Positions 1-10,200 of a stretch of DNA of 64,000 nucleotides are shown in pieces. Under the pieces are notes generated by a model. The model was not told the DNA's origin. It made no database searches and worked only from the letters and a program-made list of their open reading frames with translations. Each line of letters opens with the position of its first letter. The first letter of the stretch is position 1. Origin of the DNA: Flavobacteriaceae bacterium UBA7684 (GTDB lineage Bacteria; Bacteroidota; Bacteroidia; Flavobacteriales; Flavobacteriaceae). Location of the stretch: positions 259,111 through 323,110 of the forward strand of contig DLGW01000016.1 of NCBI GenBank assembly GCA_002482885.1, in the 5' to 3' direction. Position numbers and translations under genes: made by a program.

Positions 1-1542
1 AAATCCATTTGTTTGAATTTTGGTTTAGGATTAAAGTATGATGCGCCAGTAAATTTGCGTTTTGATGATACCAATCCGGCTAAAGAAGAACAAGAATACG
101 TAGATGCTATTAAATATGATGTGCAATGGTTGGGTTTTCAGTGGGCTGAAGAACGTTATGCCTCGGATTATTTCCAACAATTATATGATTGGGCAGTATT
201 GCTAATTAATAAAGGTTTGGCTTATGTAGATTCTCAATCTTCAGAAGATATGGCCAAACAAAAAGGTACGCCAACACAAGCTGGTACAAATAGCCCATAT
301 CGCAATCGTTCCGTTCAAGAGAATTTAAATTTGTTTGAACGCATGAAAAATGGTGAATTCCCCGAGGGTTCTCACGTATTGCGTGCTAAAATAGATATGG
401 CATCCTCTAATATGTTGATGCGTGATCCTATTATATATAGAGTATTGCACAGAGACCACCACAGAACAGGCAATCAATGGAAAGTATATCCTATGTATGA
501 TTGGGCACATGGAGAATCAGATTATATAGAACAAATTTCACATTCTATATGTACGTTGGAATTTATGATGCATCGTGAATTGTACGATTGGTTTGTCAAT
601 CAAATTCGTGAGGAACAATTAGTAAAGCCTAATCAATATGAATTTGCTCGTTTAAACTTGAATTATACGGTAATGAGCAAACGTAAATTATTACAATTGG
701 TTCAAGAAGGTATCGTAACGGGATGGGATGACCCACGTATGCCAACCATTTCCGGATTACGCCGTAGAGGTTATACACCAGCTTCAATTCGAAAATTTGC
801 AGAAACTATTGGAGTAGCTAAAAGAGAAAACTTAATAGATGTTTCTTTATTAGAATTTTGTATTCGGGAAGATTTAAATAAAACTGCACCACGAATCATG
901 GCGGTTTTAGATCCTGTTAAATTGGTGATTACCAATTATCCTGAAGGAAAAGAAGAATGGTTAGAAGCTGAAAATAATCAAGAAGATGAAACAGCAGGAT
1001 TCAGACAAGTACCATTTTCACGAGAATTATTTATTGAAAGAGAAGATTTTAAAGAAGAAGCCAGCAACAAATTCTTTAGATTAACCATAGGTAAAGAAGT
1101 GCGTTTAAAGAATGCATACATTATTAAAGGAGAATCTGTTGTAAAAGATGCAGAAGGTAATATCACCGAAATTCATTGTACTTATGATGAAGACAGCCGA
1201 AGCGGAAGCGGTACTGAAGCCAGTTTAAGAAAAGTAAAAGGTACGTTGCATTGGGTATCTATTCAACACGCACAAAAAGCACAAGTTAACTTGTACGACA
1301 GATTGTTTTCAGAAGAATTTCCAGATGCCGATAAAGAAGTTGATTTTAAAACATTTTTAAATTCTGATTCTTTAAAAACAGTTACAGGATACATAGAGCC
1401 TAGTTTAAATGGCGATGAAGTGGGTAAAAGATTTCAATTTCAACGTTTAGGTTATTTCTGTATAGATTTAGATTCTACCAAAAACAACATTATTATTAAT
1501 AAAACCGTTGGTTTAAAAGATACTTGGGCTAAGCAACAGTAA
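1..1542 (+). CDS. glnS: Glutamine--tRNA ligase (5' end outside window)
   Basis: Charges tRNA-Gln with glutamine in the cytoplasm. The reading frame is open from base 1, so the gene starts upstream of the window; the first visible residues, KSICLNFGL, directly follow the class I HIGH signature in GlnRS, which is therefore just missing. The class I catalytic fold is seen up to the KMSKS-type motif (VMSKRK, near base 675), followed by the anticodon-binding beta-barrel domains. The visible 513 residues fit a GlnRS lacking a short N-terminal piece. A TTG at 13 is in frame but lies inside the conserved core and is not the start. Together with gltX below it shows direct Gln charging rather than transamidation. 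The PAP2 gene begins 11 bases downstream. Confidence 0.96.
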   Translation, partial: KSICLNFGLGLKYDAPVNLRFDDTNPAKEEQEYVDAIKYDVQWLGFQWAEERYASDYFQQLYDWAVLLINKGLAYVDSQSSEDMAKQKGTPTQAGTNSPYRNRSVQENLNLFERMKNGEFPEGSHVLRAKIDMASSNMLMRDPIIYRVLHRDHHRTGNQWKVYPMYDWAHGESDYIEQISHSICTLEFMMHRELYDWFVNQIREEQLVKPNQYEFARLNLNYTVMSKRKLLQLVQEGIVTGWDDPRMPTISGLRRRGYTPASIRKFAETIGVAKRENLIDVSLLEFCIREDLNKTAPRIMAVLDPVKLVITNYPEGKEEWLEAENNQEDETAGFRQVPFSRELFIEREDFKEEASNKFFRLTIGKEVRLKNAYIIKGESVVKDAEGNITEIHCTYDEDSRSGSGTEASLRKVKGTLHWVSIQHAQKAQVNLYDRLFSEEFPDADKEVDFKTFLNSDSLKTVTGYIEPSLNGDEVGKRFQFQRLGYFCIDLDSTKNNIIINKTVGLKDTWAKQQ

Positions 1543-1553
1543 CCTTATATTTT

Positions 1554-2507
1554 ATGAAAAAACAGGTATTATTTGTCTTATTACTTTTGATTAGTAGTTA
1601 CACATCTGCTCAGGTGGATAGTCTAAAAACAAAAAAAAGCGGTCGATTTAAAATTGCCGGTAATGCGATAAAAAATGGTTTTTTAAGCGTTCCTGGAGAT
1701 TTTTCAGAAATGGGAAAAACTTTTTCAAGTGATTGGACCAAAACAGCTGTTTATGCAGGAAGTGTTTTAGGATTAATTGCAGTAGATAAATACACCACGG
1801 GTTTTTTACATGATAATGTAGAGCCCAATATTGATTATTCTTTACCCAATATAGATGCCTTAGATTTTGGTAAGGATAGGTTTAAATTCATCTGGTTAAG
1901 AGGGAATAATGCTTATATGACTTATCCAGTTATTGGTTTATATGCTGGTTCGTTGATTGGTAATTACGAAAAGGGGCAAATTGTTGCGATAAATACTTTT
2001 AAGGCTGTAGCTTATTCGTATGTAATATCTCATTTGATTTTAAAAACTGCTTTTGCACGAAATAGACCACAACGCAGATTAAATGATGATACGCCAGAAA
2101 TGCATCCGTGGACTAAAGATAATTGGGATTTTGGAAATTATCATCCAGTTTATTTTGGAAGTGAAGTTGAAGGAACCGCATTGCCATCGTATCATGCGAC
2201 CACCTATTTTGCGATTGCTAAGGTTTTTCAAATGGAGTACAATAATTATTGGATTCCTTACACTTTTGCCACAGCTATTTTTATGGCAGAATTAAAAGAC
2301 CACAATCACTGGGTTTCTGATTTAGTAGTTGGTGGATTAATAGGAACCATTATAGGAAGATCAGTAGTAAAAAGCAGTCAAAAATATCGTTCAAATTCTA
2401 ATCCAGATAGCATAAAATTAGGGCATAAAAATTTTAAAATGGATAAACATTTACTTCCACAGATATCCAAAACAAGTGTTGGACTACATTTTACATGTAC
2501 ATTTTAA
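1554..2507 (+). CDS. PAP2-family membrane phosphatase
   Basis: Likely an envelope phosphatase acting on lipid phosphates or pyrophosphates (for example undecaprenyl-PP, phosphatidate or lipid A phosphate); the substrate cannot be read from sequence. A signal peptide (about residues 1-19, ending SAQ) is followed by hydrophobic segments. The three PAP2 motifs are present in order: KxxxxxxRP as KTAFARNRP, a PSGH-type motif in the variant form PSYHAT, and the SRxxxxxHxxxD-type motif as HNHWVSD near the C-terminal third. The 317-residue length fits Bacteroidota PAP2 proteins carrying an N-terminal extension. It follows glnS by 11 bases on the same strand and ends at a clear hairpin terminator, so co-transcription with glnS is likely. 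Confidence 0.85.
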   Translation: MKKQVLFVLLLLISSYTSAQVDSLKTKKSGRFKIAGNAIKNGFLSVPGDFSEMGKTFSSDWTKTAVYAGSVLGLIAVDKYTTGFLHDNVEPNIDYSLPNIDALDFGKDRFKFIWLRGNNAYMTYPVIGLYAGSLIGNYEKGQIVAINTFKAVAYSYVISHLILKTAFARNRPQRRLNDDTPEMHPWTKDNWDFGNYHPVYFGSEVEGTALPSYHATTYFAIAKVFQMEYNNYWIPYTFATAIFMAELKDHNHWVSDLVVGGLIGTIIGRSVVKSSQKYRSNSNPDSIKLGHKNFKMDKHLLPQISKTSVGLHFTCTF

Positions 2508-2542
2508 ATTTATTTAACGGTACTTATAATATATGCATTTTT

Positions 2543-2573
2543 ATACCCCCTAATATTTAGGGGGTATTTTTTT
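2543..2573 (+). terminator. Rho-independent terminator after the PAP2 gene
   Basis: An 8-bp stem (ATACCCCC pairing with GGGGGTAT) with a 9-base AT loop is followed by a run of T. It lies 36 bases past the PAP2 stop codon and closes the glnS-PAP2 transcript. Confidence 0.8.
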
Positions 2574-2732
2574 GAAAAACAACTTAAGGATAATATTTAC
2601 TATACCCTTTATATGGGGGTAAATTTTTTATATTATAATATATTGAAATACAGATACATACATGTTAAATTTATGCTAAATAAATGCTTAATCATTTTGA
2701 TTTTACCATAACTGTGCCGTAAATTAGTGCTC

Positions 2733-3032
2733 ATGAAAACGGCTCACAAAATATTAATATTACTAGTTTGTTTTGCACTATCTTTTCCTTGGATGATGGT
2801 TGGTATTTCTGTTATTATTAACGAAGAGCAACATAATTTTTGTGAAAAAATAGAGTATACAGGTAATGAAGTTGAGTTAGAAGATAAAACCGATGAAATA
2901 GTTTTTCATTATCCTTCTATATTTGATTTGGCATATATTTCAGATTCAGAATTTATAGAGCATTTACACATTTATAACTTTACGATTAAGCAATCTTTTG
3001 TAGAGATTGTTTCTCCTCCACCCGAAGTTTAA
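2733..3032 (+). CDS. Small exported protein of unknown function, C-terminus PPPEV
   Basis: Not recognised. The 99-residue product has a strong N-terminal hydrophobic segment (about residues 6-28, rich in L, I, V, F and W), so it is either secreted or membrane-anchored. The remainder is acidic and ends SPPPEV. There is one cysteine in the mature part and no obvious enzyme motif. ATG at 2733 is preferred; an in-frame GTG at 2727 adds only two residues. The upstream TAAATTAG (2720-2727) resembles a Bacteroidota -7 box but would leave almost no leader. It lies alone between two terminated units and precedes another small exported protein. Function unknown; expression is plausible but not proven. 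Confidence 0.6.
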   Translation: MKTAHKILILLVCFALSFPWMMVGISVIINEEQHNFCEKIEYTGNEVELEDKTDEIVFHYPSIFDLAYISDSEFIEHLHIYNFTIKQSFVEIVSPPPEV

Positions 3033-3111
3033 ATTAAGTTTTACAGCATTTTTATGTTCCACACGATGTTGGAACACATTCGTAATACATTTAATTTAAA
3101 TTTATATCATC

Positions 3112-3591
3112 ATGAAAACTTTAATCATATTCTTATTTACCTTAGTTAGTTCATTATCATTTGCAAATTCTCACATTATTGTAAAACAAAATGGAGAAAA
3201 AATAGAAGCTAATTACATAGCCACAAAGGATAATGTGGTTTATTATACTATTTCTGGTAATTCTGTTGAGCAAGAAATCAGTGTTTTTGCCGTAAATAAA
3301 ATAATTGATAAATCTAATAATCAAACCATTGTAACTAATTCAAAAATAGATGTTAGTGGAAAAAGAGGTTACAAAAATGTAGTAGTACTAAATGCTAATC
3401 AATCTAAAGGATTAAAAGTCGCAGAGGAATTTACAGCAACTGTTCAAAAAGTAAAAGGTCAATCACCATCTACTTGGGTAGAGTGGACAGAAAATAGAAT
3501 TAAAAGAGAAGCGGCTGCCAAAGGGTATTCCTACATTGTAATTACAGAACAAACCGAATCAAAAATCAAAGCTGTAGCTTATACTTATTAA
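3112..3591 (+). CDS. Small periplasmic protein of unknown function
   Basis: The 159-residue product has a classic signal peptide (MKTLIIFLFTLVSSLSFA, cleavage about residue 19). The first mature half is predicted mainly beta. The second half, after KRGYKNVVV, contains an alternating alpha/beta unit with WVEWTENRIKREAAAKGY followed by a strand rich in I and V; that pattern recalls small stress proteins with a YdgH/BhsA-like fold, but this is only a resemblance in layout. The gene has its own strong terminator and lies 79 bases after the PPPEV protein. No enzyme motif or metal site is visible. Confidence 0.65.
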   Translation: MKTLIIFLFTLVSSLSFANSHIIVKQNGEKIEANYIATKDNVVYYTISGNSVEQEISVFAVNKIIDKSNNQTIVTNSKIDVSGKRGYKNVVVLNANQSKGLKVAEEFTATVQKVKGQSPSTWVEWTENRIKREAAAKGYSYIVITEQTESKIKAVAYTY

Positions 3592-3610
3592 TTGTAACAT
3601 TCAGCAAGTA

Positions 3611-3643
3611 AAAAAGGGAAGTCAAAAGACTTCCCTTTTTTTT
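3611..3643 (+). terminator. Strong hairpin terminator
   Basis: AAAAAGGGAAGTC pairs with GACTTCCCTTTTT around an AAAA loop (13-bp stem), followed by further T residues. It ends the 3112-3591 gene. The A-rich left arm makes it usable from the opposite side too, and the next gene (3853-4797) converges on it. The rest of the 261-base gap 3592-3852 holds nothing I can identify. Confidence 0.9.
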
Positions 3644-3852
3644 GTATCATCAAATACCGAATTAAAATCTCATTACCATCAATAAATCTTATTATCAATT
3701 TTTCTTATGAATTTCATAATCTTCATAAGGATTATTTTAGAAAACTGACCTTTATAAATTAATTTTAAAAGCGTTTTATTTTAAAAACAGCCTTGGTGTT
3801 GTCTAGATATGTAATCTTCGTTTTAATAGCTTTTATTTCGATTTAGGCTTAT

Positions 3853-4797
3853 TTAAGACTCGCTTCCGTCTTTGTTTCTATCTTTTTTTCTGGCAGGAGC
3901 ATTTTTCATCGATTCTCCGATTTGATTGGATGCCGTAAAGCTCGCTACCATATTATTTAACATATCGCTACCCGCTTGTGGTGAGTTGGGTAATAAAATT
4001 AAATTAGAATTGGTATCCGCGCCGATAGCTTGCAACGTATCGTAATGTTGGGTAACTACAATTAAGGCAGAGGCTTCTTGTGAATTAATACCTACACCGT
4101 TTAAAATATCTACACTTTCCACTAATCCACGAGCTATTTCTCTTCTTTGGTCAGCAATACCCTGTCCTTGTAGTCTTTTGCTTTCTGCTTCTGCTTTGGC
4201 TTTTGCTACGATTCGGATTCGTTCAGCTTCTCCTTCGTATTCCGCAGCTGTTTTTTCTCTGTCTGCCGCATTAATTCTGTTCATGGCATTTTTAACTTGA
4301 ATGTCTGGATCAATGTCTGTAATTAAAGTATTGATGATGTCATAACCATAAGCCGCCATGGCTTCATTCAATTCTCTTTTTACAGCAATGGCAATATCGT
4401 CTTTGCGTTCAAAAACATCATCTAGTTTTAATTTTGGCACTTCTGCTCGTACTACGTCAAATACATACGAGGTAATTTGGTCGTGTGGGTATTCTAGTTT
4501 ATAAAACGCATCGTATACTTTGTCTTGAATGACTTTAAACTGAACGGAAACTTTCATTTTAACAAACACATTGTCTTTGGTTTTGGTTTCAATCAATACA
4601 TCCAACTGTTGAATTTTTAGGTTTACTTTTCCTGCAATTCGGTCAATTAATGGAATTTTAAATTGAAGACCTGATTGTCTGATGCTGCTAAATTTTCCAA
4701 AACGCTCTACAATAGCGGCGGTTTGTTGTTTGATGGTAAAAATGGAGGAAATCAATATAATTACTCCAATAATTGGGAAAATAAAATCTGTGAACAT
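3853..4797 (-). CDS. SPFH/band-7 domain protein (paraslipin/QmcA type)
   Basis: Membrane-anchored scaffold of the stomatin/prohibitin/flotillin superfamily, which organises membrane microdomains and often works with membrane proteases. An N-terminal transmembrane helix (about residues 5-22) is followed by the SPFH domain (TAAIVERFGKF through the IDPDIQVKNAMNRI region) and a long charged helix rich in A, E, K and R (AEAESKRLQGQGIADQRR) typical of oligomerisation in this family. The C-terminal tail is short and very polar. Many homologues sit beside an NfeD protein; none is visible here. It is transcribed divergently from the outer-membrane barrel gene at 4870, with a 72-base shared promoter region. 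Confidence 0.9.
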   Translation of the reverse strand: MFTDFIFPIIGVIILISSIFTIKQQTAAIVERFGKFSSIRQSGLQFKIPLIDRIAGKVNLKIQQLDVLIETKTKDNVFVKMKVSVQFKVIQDKVYDAFYKLEYPHDQITSYVFDVVRAEVPKLKLDDVFERKDDIAIAVKRELNEAMAAYGYDIINTLITDIDPDIQVKNAMNRINAADREKTAAEYEGEAERIRIVAKAKAEAESKRLQGQGIADQRREIARGLVESVDILNGVGINSQEASALIVVTQHYDTLQAIGADTNSNLILLPNSPQAGSDMLNNMVASFTASNQIGESMKNAPARKKDRNKDGSES

Positions 4798-4869
4798 AAT
4801 CGTGAATTTAACGGTGTTAATAATTGGTTAAAGAATTTCATTATATTTAGTGCAATATACTTGATATAA

Positions 4870-5523
4870 ATGAAAAAAATCTTTTGCGCTGTGGCAATCT
4901 TTATGATGAGTCAAACCATGCAGGCTCAGTATGATGATGCTAACAGTCATATAGGAATATCTGGGGGGTATTCTTATATGAACATTCTAACTGATAATTT
5001 TAAAGTCACTCCATTGGGTGGATTTAATGTAGGGTTTAGCACCCGAGGAATGTTTTATGATTACTTTGATTTGGTTTACGGAATGGAGTTTTTTCAAACC
5101 AGCGTAGCCATGGAAGGTTATCGATTGGGTTCGGGTAAAAATGAACAATTGGTGTTTATGAACAAAGGAGTTCAAATGCATTTGTTGTGTAGTTACAGAG
5201 CTATTTCAGACCACTTAAATTTTGATTTTGGACCGGTATTTCAATTAAATGACAAGTTAACCGCTAAAGATTCACAACAAGAATATATTTTAGAAGGCAC
5301 GCCTTTAAAAGCTATTGATGTTGCCGATGTAAGCAAATTTAATGTTTTGCTAGGGGCAGGAGTTACTGGTGGTAGCTTGCATGTTCGTGCCTCGTTGTTT
5401 TATCAATACGGATTAACCAATTTCTTTTCTAAATTAAATAAAACAGAACCTGTAAGTAATGCTGGATATAATTTAAAAGGCAATTTGAGTTTGCTAACCG
5501 CTAAAGTTATTTTTTATCTGTAG
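4870..5523 (+). CDS. Outer-membrane beta-barrel protein (PorT-like fold)
   Basis: A 217-residue protein with a signal peptide ending MQAQ (about residue 20). The mature part is a series of alternating, glycine- and aromatic-rich strands (GISGGYSYMN, LGGFNVGFSTRG, YQYGLTNFF) and the protein finishes in a strand with terminal aromatic residues (VIFYL), as expected for an 8- to 10-stranded barrel inserted in the outer membrane. PorT/OmpA-like small barrels of this size are abundant in Bacteroidota; no OmpA peptidoglycan-binding domain is present. The specific function cannot be assigned. It converges on gltX. Confidence 0.75.
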   Translation: MKKIFCAVAIFMMSQTMQAQYDDANSHIGISGGYSYMNILTDNFKVTPLGGFNVGFSTRGMFYDYFDLVYGMEFFQTSVAMEGYRLGSGKNEQLVFMNKGVQMHLLCSYRAISDHLNFDFGPVFQLNDKLTAKDSQQEYILEGTPLKAIDVADVSKFNVLLGAGVTGGSLHVRASLFYQYGLTNFFSKLNKTEPVSNAGYNLKGNLSLLTAKVIFYL

Positions 5524-5580
5524 GCTGTTTGTTTAACCGTCTAATGTTTAATCGTTTAATCGATTTTAGGTAATAATATC

Positions 5581-7086
5581 TTAAATAGAATCTATTGCTT
5601 TTTTAATTCTAGCGATGGTTTCTTCTTTACCAATCAGTTCCACAATATCAAATAGATGCGGTCCTTTCATAGCGCCAACTATACATAATCTGAAAGGTTG
5701 CATGATTTTTCCCATACCAATTTCGTTCGTGGTCATCCATTCTTTTACTAGGATTTCAATAGTTGAACTACTGAAATCTTCAATAGACTCTAATACAGTT
5801 GTCAATTGTTGTAAAAGAGCAGGGGTTTCTTCTTTCCAATTCTTAAGTGCTTTTTCGTCGTAAGCAGTTGGGGCTACAAAAAAGTAATCAGATAGCTCCC
5901 AAAACTCGCTTACAAAATGCGCTCTTTCTTTAATTAAGCCTACTATTTTGATTAAATTTTCATGACTTACGTGTATTCCTTTTTTATTTAAGACGATTGA
6001 AAATTCACCCGCTAAAACGTTATCTGATTTTTTAATCAAGTATTGATGATTAAACCATTTGTTTTTTTCAGGATCAAATTTGGCACCGGCTTTATGAATT
6101 CTTTTTAAATCAAAAGATTTCACTAATTCTTGCAAAGTGAACAATTCTTTTTCCGTGCCATCGTTCCAGCCTAATAAAGCTAAAAAGTTAACTACCGCTT
6201 CTGGAAAATAACCTTGTTCTCGGTAGCCTATAGAGGTTCCTTCGGCGGTTTTCCATTCTAAAGGAAATACAGGAAAGCCCATTTTATCTCCATCTCGTTT
6301 AGATAATTTTCCATTGCCCACTGGTTTTAAAATTAAAGGTAAGTGCGCAAATTCTGGCGCTTCCCATCCAAAAGCCTGGTACAGTAAATGGTGTAAAGGC
6401 AAAGACGGTAACCATTCTTCCCCACGAATCACATGGCTGGTTTCCATTAAGTGATCATCTACAATATTCGCCAAATGATAAGTGGGCATGCCATCGCTTT
6501 TAAAAAGTACTTTGTCGTCTAATAAATTGGTGTCGAATTTTACGTCTCCGCGAATCAAATCATGAATTTCTAAGATTTGATTCACCGGTGTTTTAAATCG
6601 TACCACGTAAGCTTCGCCATTAGCAATTCTTTGTTGTGTTTCTTCTTTAGATAAATGAATAGAATTATCTAATTGTTCCCGAACCGTATGGTTGTAAATA
6701 AACGTATTTCCGCTGTTTTCTGCCTCTTTTCTTAGATGATCTAGTTCTTCTGCCGAATCAAAGGCATAATAAGCCCAATCGGTTTCTATTAACTGATTCA
6801 CATAGCTTTGGTAAATGGCTTTACGTTCACTTTGTTTGTAAGGTCCGAACTTTTCATTTTTACCAATGGTTTCATCAGGAGCAATACCTAACCATTCCAA
6901 GGCTTCAAAAATATAAGCTTCTGCACCAGGTACAAATCGGGTTTGATCGGTATCTTCGATTCTGATATAAAATACCCCTTGGTGTTTTTTAGCGAATAAA
7001 TAATTGAATAAAGCGGTTCTTACCCCACCAATATGTAATGGCCCTGTTGGGCTAGGGGCAAATCGTACTCTTACAGGCTTTGTCAT
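5581..7086 (-). CDS. gltX: Glutamate--tRNA ligase
   Basis: Charges tRNA-Glu. Class I signatures are intact: HIGH within PSPTGPLHIGGVR near the N-terminus and the KMSKS equivalent KLSKRDGDKMG near mid-protein, followed by the C-terminal anticodon-binding helical domain. The start chosen is ATG at 7086 (MTKPVRVRFAPSP), since conserved sequence begins immediately; a further in-frame start at 7128 would add 14 poorly conserved residues. The resulting 501 residues match the family length. The gene stands alone on the minus strand between convergent and divergent neighbours. Confidence 0.97.
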   Translation of the reverse strand: MTKPVRVRFAPSPTGPLHIGGVRTALFNYLFAKKHQGVFYIRIEDTDQTRFVPGAEAYIFEALEWLGIAPDETIGKNEKFGPYKQSERKAIYQSYVNQLIETDWAYYAFDSAEELDHLRKEAENSGNTFIYNHTVREQLDNSIHLSKEETQQRIANGEAYVVRFKTPVNQILEIHDLIRGDVKFDTNLLDDKVLFKSDGMPTYHLANIVDDHLMETSHVIRGEEWLPSLPLHHLLYQAFGWEAPEFAHLPLILKPVGNGKLSKRDGDKMGFPVFPLEWKTAEGTSIGYREQGYFPEAVVNFLALLGWNDGTEKELFTLQELVKSFDLKRIHKAGAKFDPEKNKWFNHQYLIKKSDNVLAGEFSIVLNKKGIHVSHENLIKIVGLIKERAHFVSEFWELSDYFFVAPTAYDEKALKNWKEETPALLQQLTTVLESIEDFSSSTIEILVKEWMTTNEIGMGKIMQPFRLCIVGAMKGPHLFDIVELIGKEETIARIKKAIDSI

Positions 7087-7216
7087 TCTGATGAAAATTT
7101 TGATGGGCAAATATACAATTAAAGTCATTTTAGCTTCAAGTAAATGTTACCACATTCAAGCTTATCGTGTGTATAGATTTTAATTGTAATTTTACCTTTC
7201 CCAAAAAAAGACTGTT

Positions 7217-10200
7217 TTGCAAAACGGACAACAACTCATTTATCAAAAATTAGAAGCATTTATTCGTAAATACCATTTTAATGAATTGGTAAAAGGGTGC
7301 TTGTTGTTTGTGGGTGTAGGATTGAGTTATTTTTTGTTAAACGTAGTTTTAGAATACTTGCTGTGGCTATCTGTTTTTTGGAGAACCTTTTTGTTCTGGT
7401 TGTTTATTGGGGTAGAACTTTTTTTTCTGATTCGTTGGATTGTTTGGCCTTCTTTAAAATTATTTAAACTCCGCAAAGGATTAGATTACGTAAAAGCCTC
7501 TAGGGTAATTGGTGCTCATTTTCCAGAAGTTTCCGATAAATTGTTGAATTTCTTACAACTATCTAGCTCGCAGGATTCCGTACAATCTGCGGAATTATTG
7601 CAAGCATCTATAGAACAAAAAGCCGCACAACTCAAGTTTGTACCTTTTGAAACCGTGGTGAATCATCGTAAAAATTATCGATTATTACCTTTGGCCATTA
7701 TCCCTATTTTGGTAGTTGCGTACTTTTTTATTCTTCCAGAAAAATCCACTTTGTCAGATAGTTATTTGCGATTGGTTCAATATAGTCAACCGTTTTCACC
7801 ACCACCACCTTATGTGTTCTCTGTTCAAAACAAATCTTTAGTGGTAAAGCAAAATCAAGATTTTGTATTGGATATTAAAATAGAAGGTAAAGTACTTCCA
7901 ACCACTTGTTCTTTAGTGATTGATGGGCAAGAATTTTTTGCAGAACAAATCACGCTAAGCCATTACCGATATACTTTTAGTCAAGTTCAAAAAGATATTT
8001 CTTTTTACATTAAATCCAATCAAGTAGTTTCTGAGCCTTATGTTTTAAAAGTATTGTCTGTGCCCACCGTGGTTCAATTGAGCATGTTGTTGCAATATCC
8101 AGAATATTTACGCAAAGTCAATCAAATCATCACTGGTTCTGGAAACGCCGTTGTTCCCGAAGGCACATTAATTACTTGGAAAATTCAGTCTAAGGCTACT
8201 CAAAAAATCCAATGGTCAGATGCTTTACAAACATTTCCGTTAGTAAAAGAAGCGGAGGAATTTAAGTTGACTAAGCGTTTGATGAAAGATACCGATTATA
8301 AAATCACGTCTTCTAATCAACAATTTATTAATCACGAAAAATTATCCTTTTCGATAAAAGTGCTTAAGGACGAATATCCAAATATTGTTTTTAAGAATTT
8401 ACCCGATTCTTTATCTGTTAAAGGTCTACACTTAGGACAGATTACCGATGATTATGGATTTCAACGTTTTCAAGTGGTGTATTATCCTGTAAATCAACCC
8501 CAAGCTAAGGCTGCTTTATTGTTGCCTATTACTAAAGAAAATATTAGTTTTTTTACTTTTTCGTTGCATCAATTGGTGCAATTATCAGAAGGAAATCAAT
8601 ACCATTATTATTTTGAAGTATTTGATAATGACCGTATTAATCACTTTAAATCTACCAAATCCAATCTGTTTTCTACCTATGTAAAAACACAGCAAGAACA
8701 AAAAGCAGAAACGTTACAAAATCAAAAACAAGCGATTGCGGGTTTAGGCAAAAGTTTATCGAATCAAAATCAACAAGTTAAATCTTTAGATAAGTTACAA
8801 CAGCTGACCAAAGAGAAAAAAGAACTAGACTACAAAGACCAACTTAGAATTCAAGATTTTTTAGAAAAGCAACAACAACAAGACATGCTAATGAAAGATT
8901 TTTCTAAAAAATTACAAGACAATCTTCAGGATTTTCAACCCGATAAGAAAGACGATTTTAAAGAACAATTGTTGGAAAGACTAGCTCAAACAGAAAAGAA
9001 ACTAGATCAAAATCAAAAGATTTTAGAGGAACTAAAAGAGCTGAATCAAAAATTGGATAATCAAGATTTGAAAGACAAACTAGAGCGCTTAAAAAATCAA
9101 TCCAAATCACAAACCAAAAGTTTACAACAGTTGCTGGAATTGACTAAAAAATTCTATGTAGAAAAAAAGCTGGAGCAAATTTCTAGTCAATTAGATAAAT
9201 TATCAGAAACACAAAAGGAATTGTCTGATAACGACACCAAAGAAGAACTGGCTAAACAACAAGACTTGAATAAAAAGTTTGATGATTTAAAGAAAGATTT
9301 AAACGACGTAAAGAAAGAAAATCAAGAATTAAAAACGCCGATGTCTATTCCCGACAGTAAAGAATTAGAAAAAGAAATTGCCGAAGAATTGCAAAAATCA
9401 GAAAACAATTTGAAGGAAAATAAAGCTCAAAAAGCCAAAGCTAATCAGCAGTCTGCCGCTAAAAAAATGAAGCAATTAAGCAAACAAATGTCTGAATCTA
9501 TGGATTCTGGCGAAATGGAACAGCTAGAAGAAGATGTTCAAATGCTTCGTCAGGTATTAGATAATTTACTTACGTTTTCTTATTCGCAGGAAAACCTTTT
9601 ACTTCAATTCAAAAAATCAGTAAAAGGTGCTCCGTCTTATGCTAAACATTTAAAACAACAACAAGGTTTAAAAGCGCAGTTTAAACACATAGATGATTCT
9701 TTGTTTGTGTTGGCTATGCGTAATCCGGTGATTGCCGAAAATGTAAATACCGAGATTGCATCTGTATTTTATAATATGGATAAGTCTATTGATTTTCTGT
9801 CAGATATTAATATTCTTAGAGGAACTTCCCACCAACAATATACCACAACCTCTGCCAACAAATTAGCCGATTTTTTAAGTGATGCTTTAAGCAACATGCA
9901 AATGCAGATGAATATGTCGGGTTCTGGTAAAGGAAAACCAAAGAAGGGTCAAGGAAAAGAAATGCAGTTGCCAGATATTATGGAAGGACAAAAAGGGGTG
10001 TCGAATAAAATTCAAAAAGACATGCAGCCCAAGTCGTCTAATAGCCCAGGAGGTAAACAAGAAGGACAAGGGCAAGAAGGTTTGTCTGGTGAAATGCTGG
10101 AAATCTACAAACAACAACAATTGTTGCGGGAATCCTTAGAAAAAATGCTCCAAAATGCAGGCGGTGGTTCTGCAGGAAAGAATGCGGTTGAGCAAATGAA

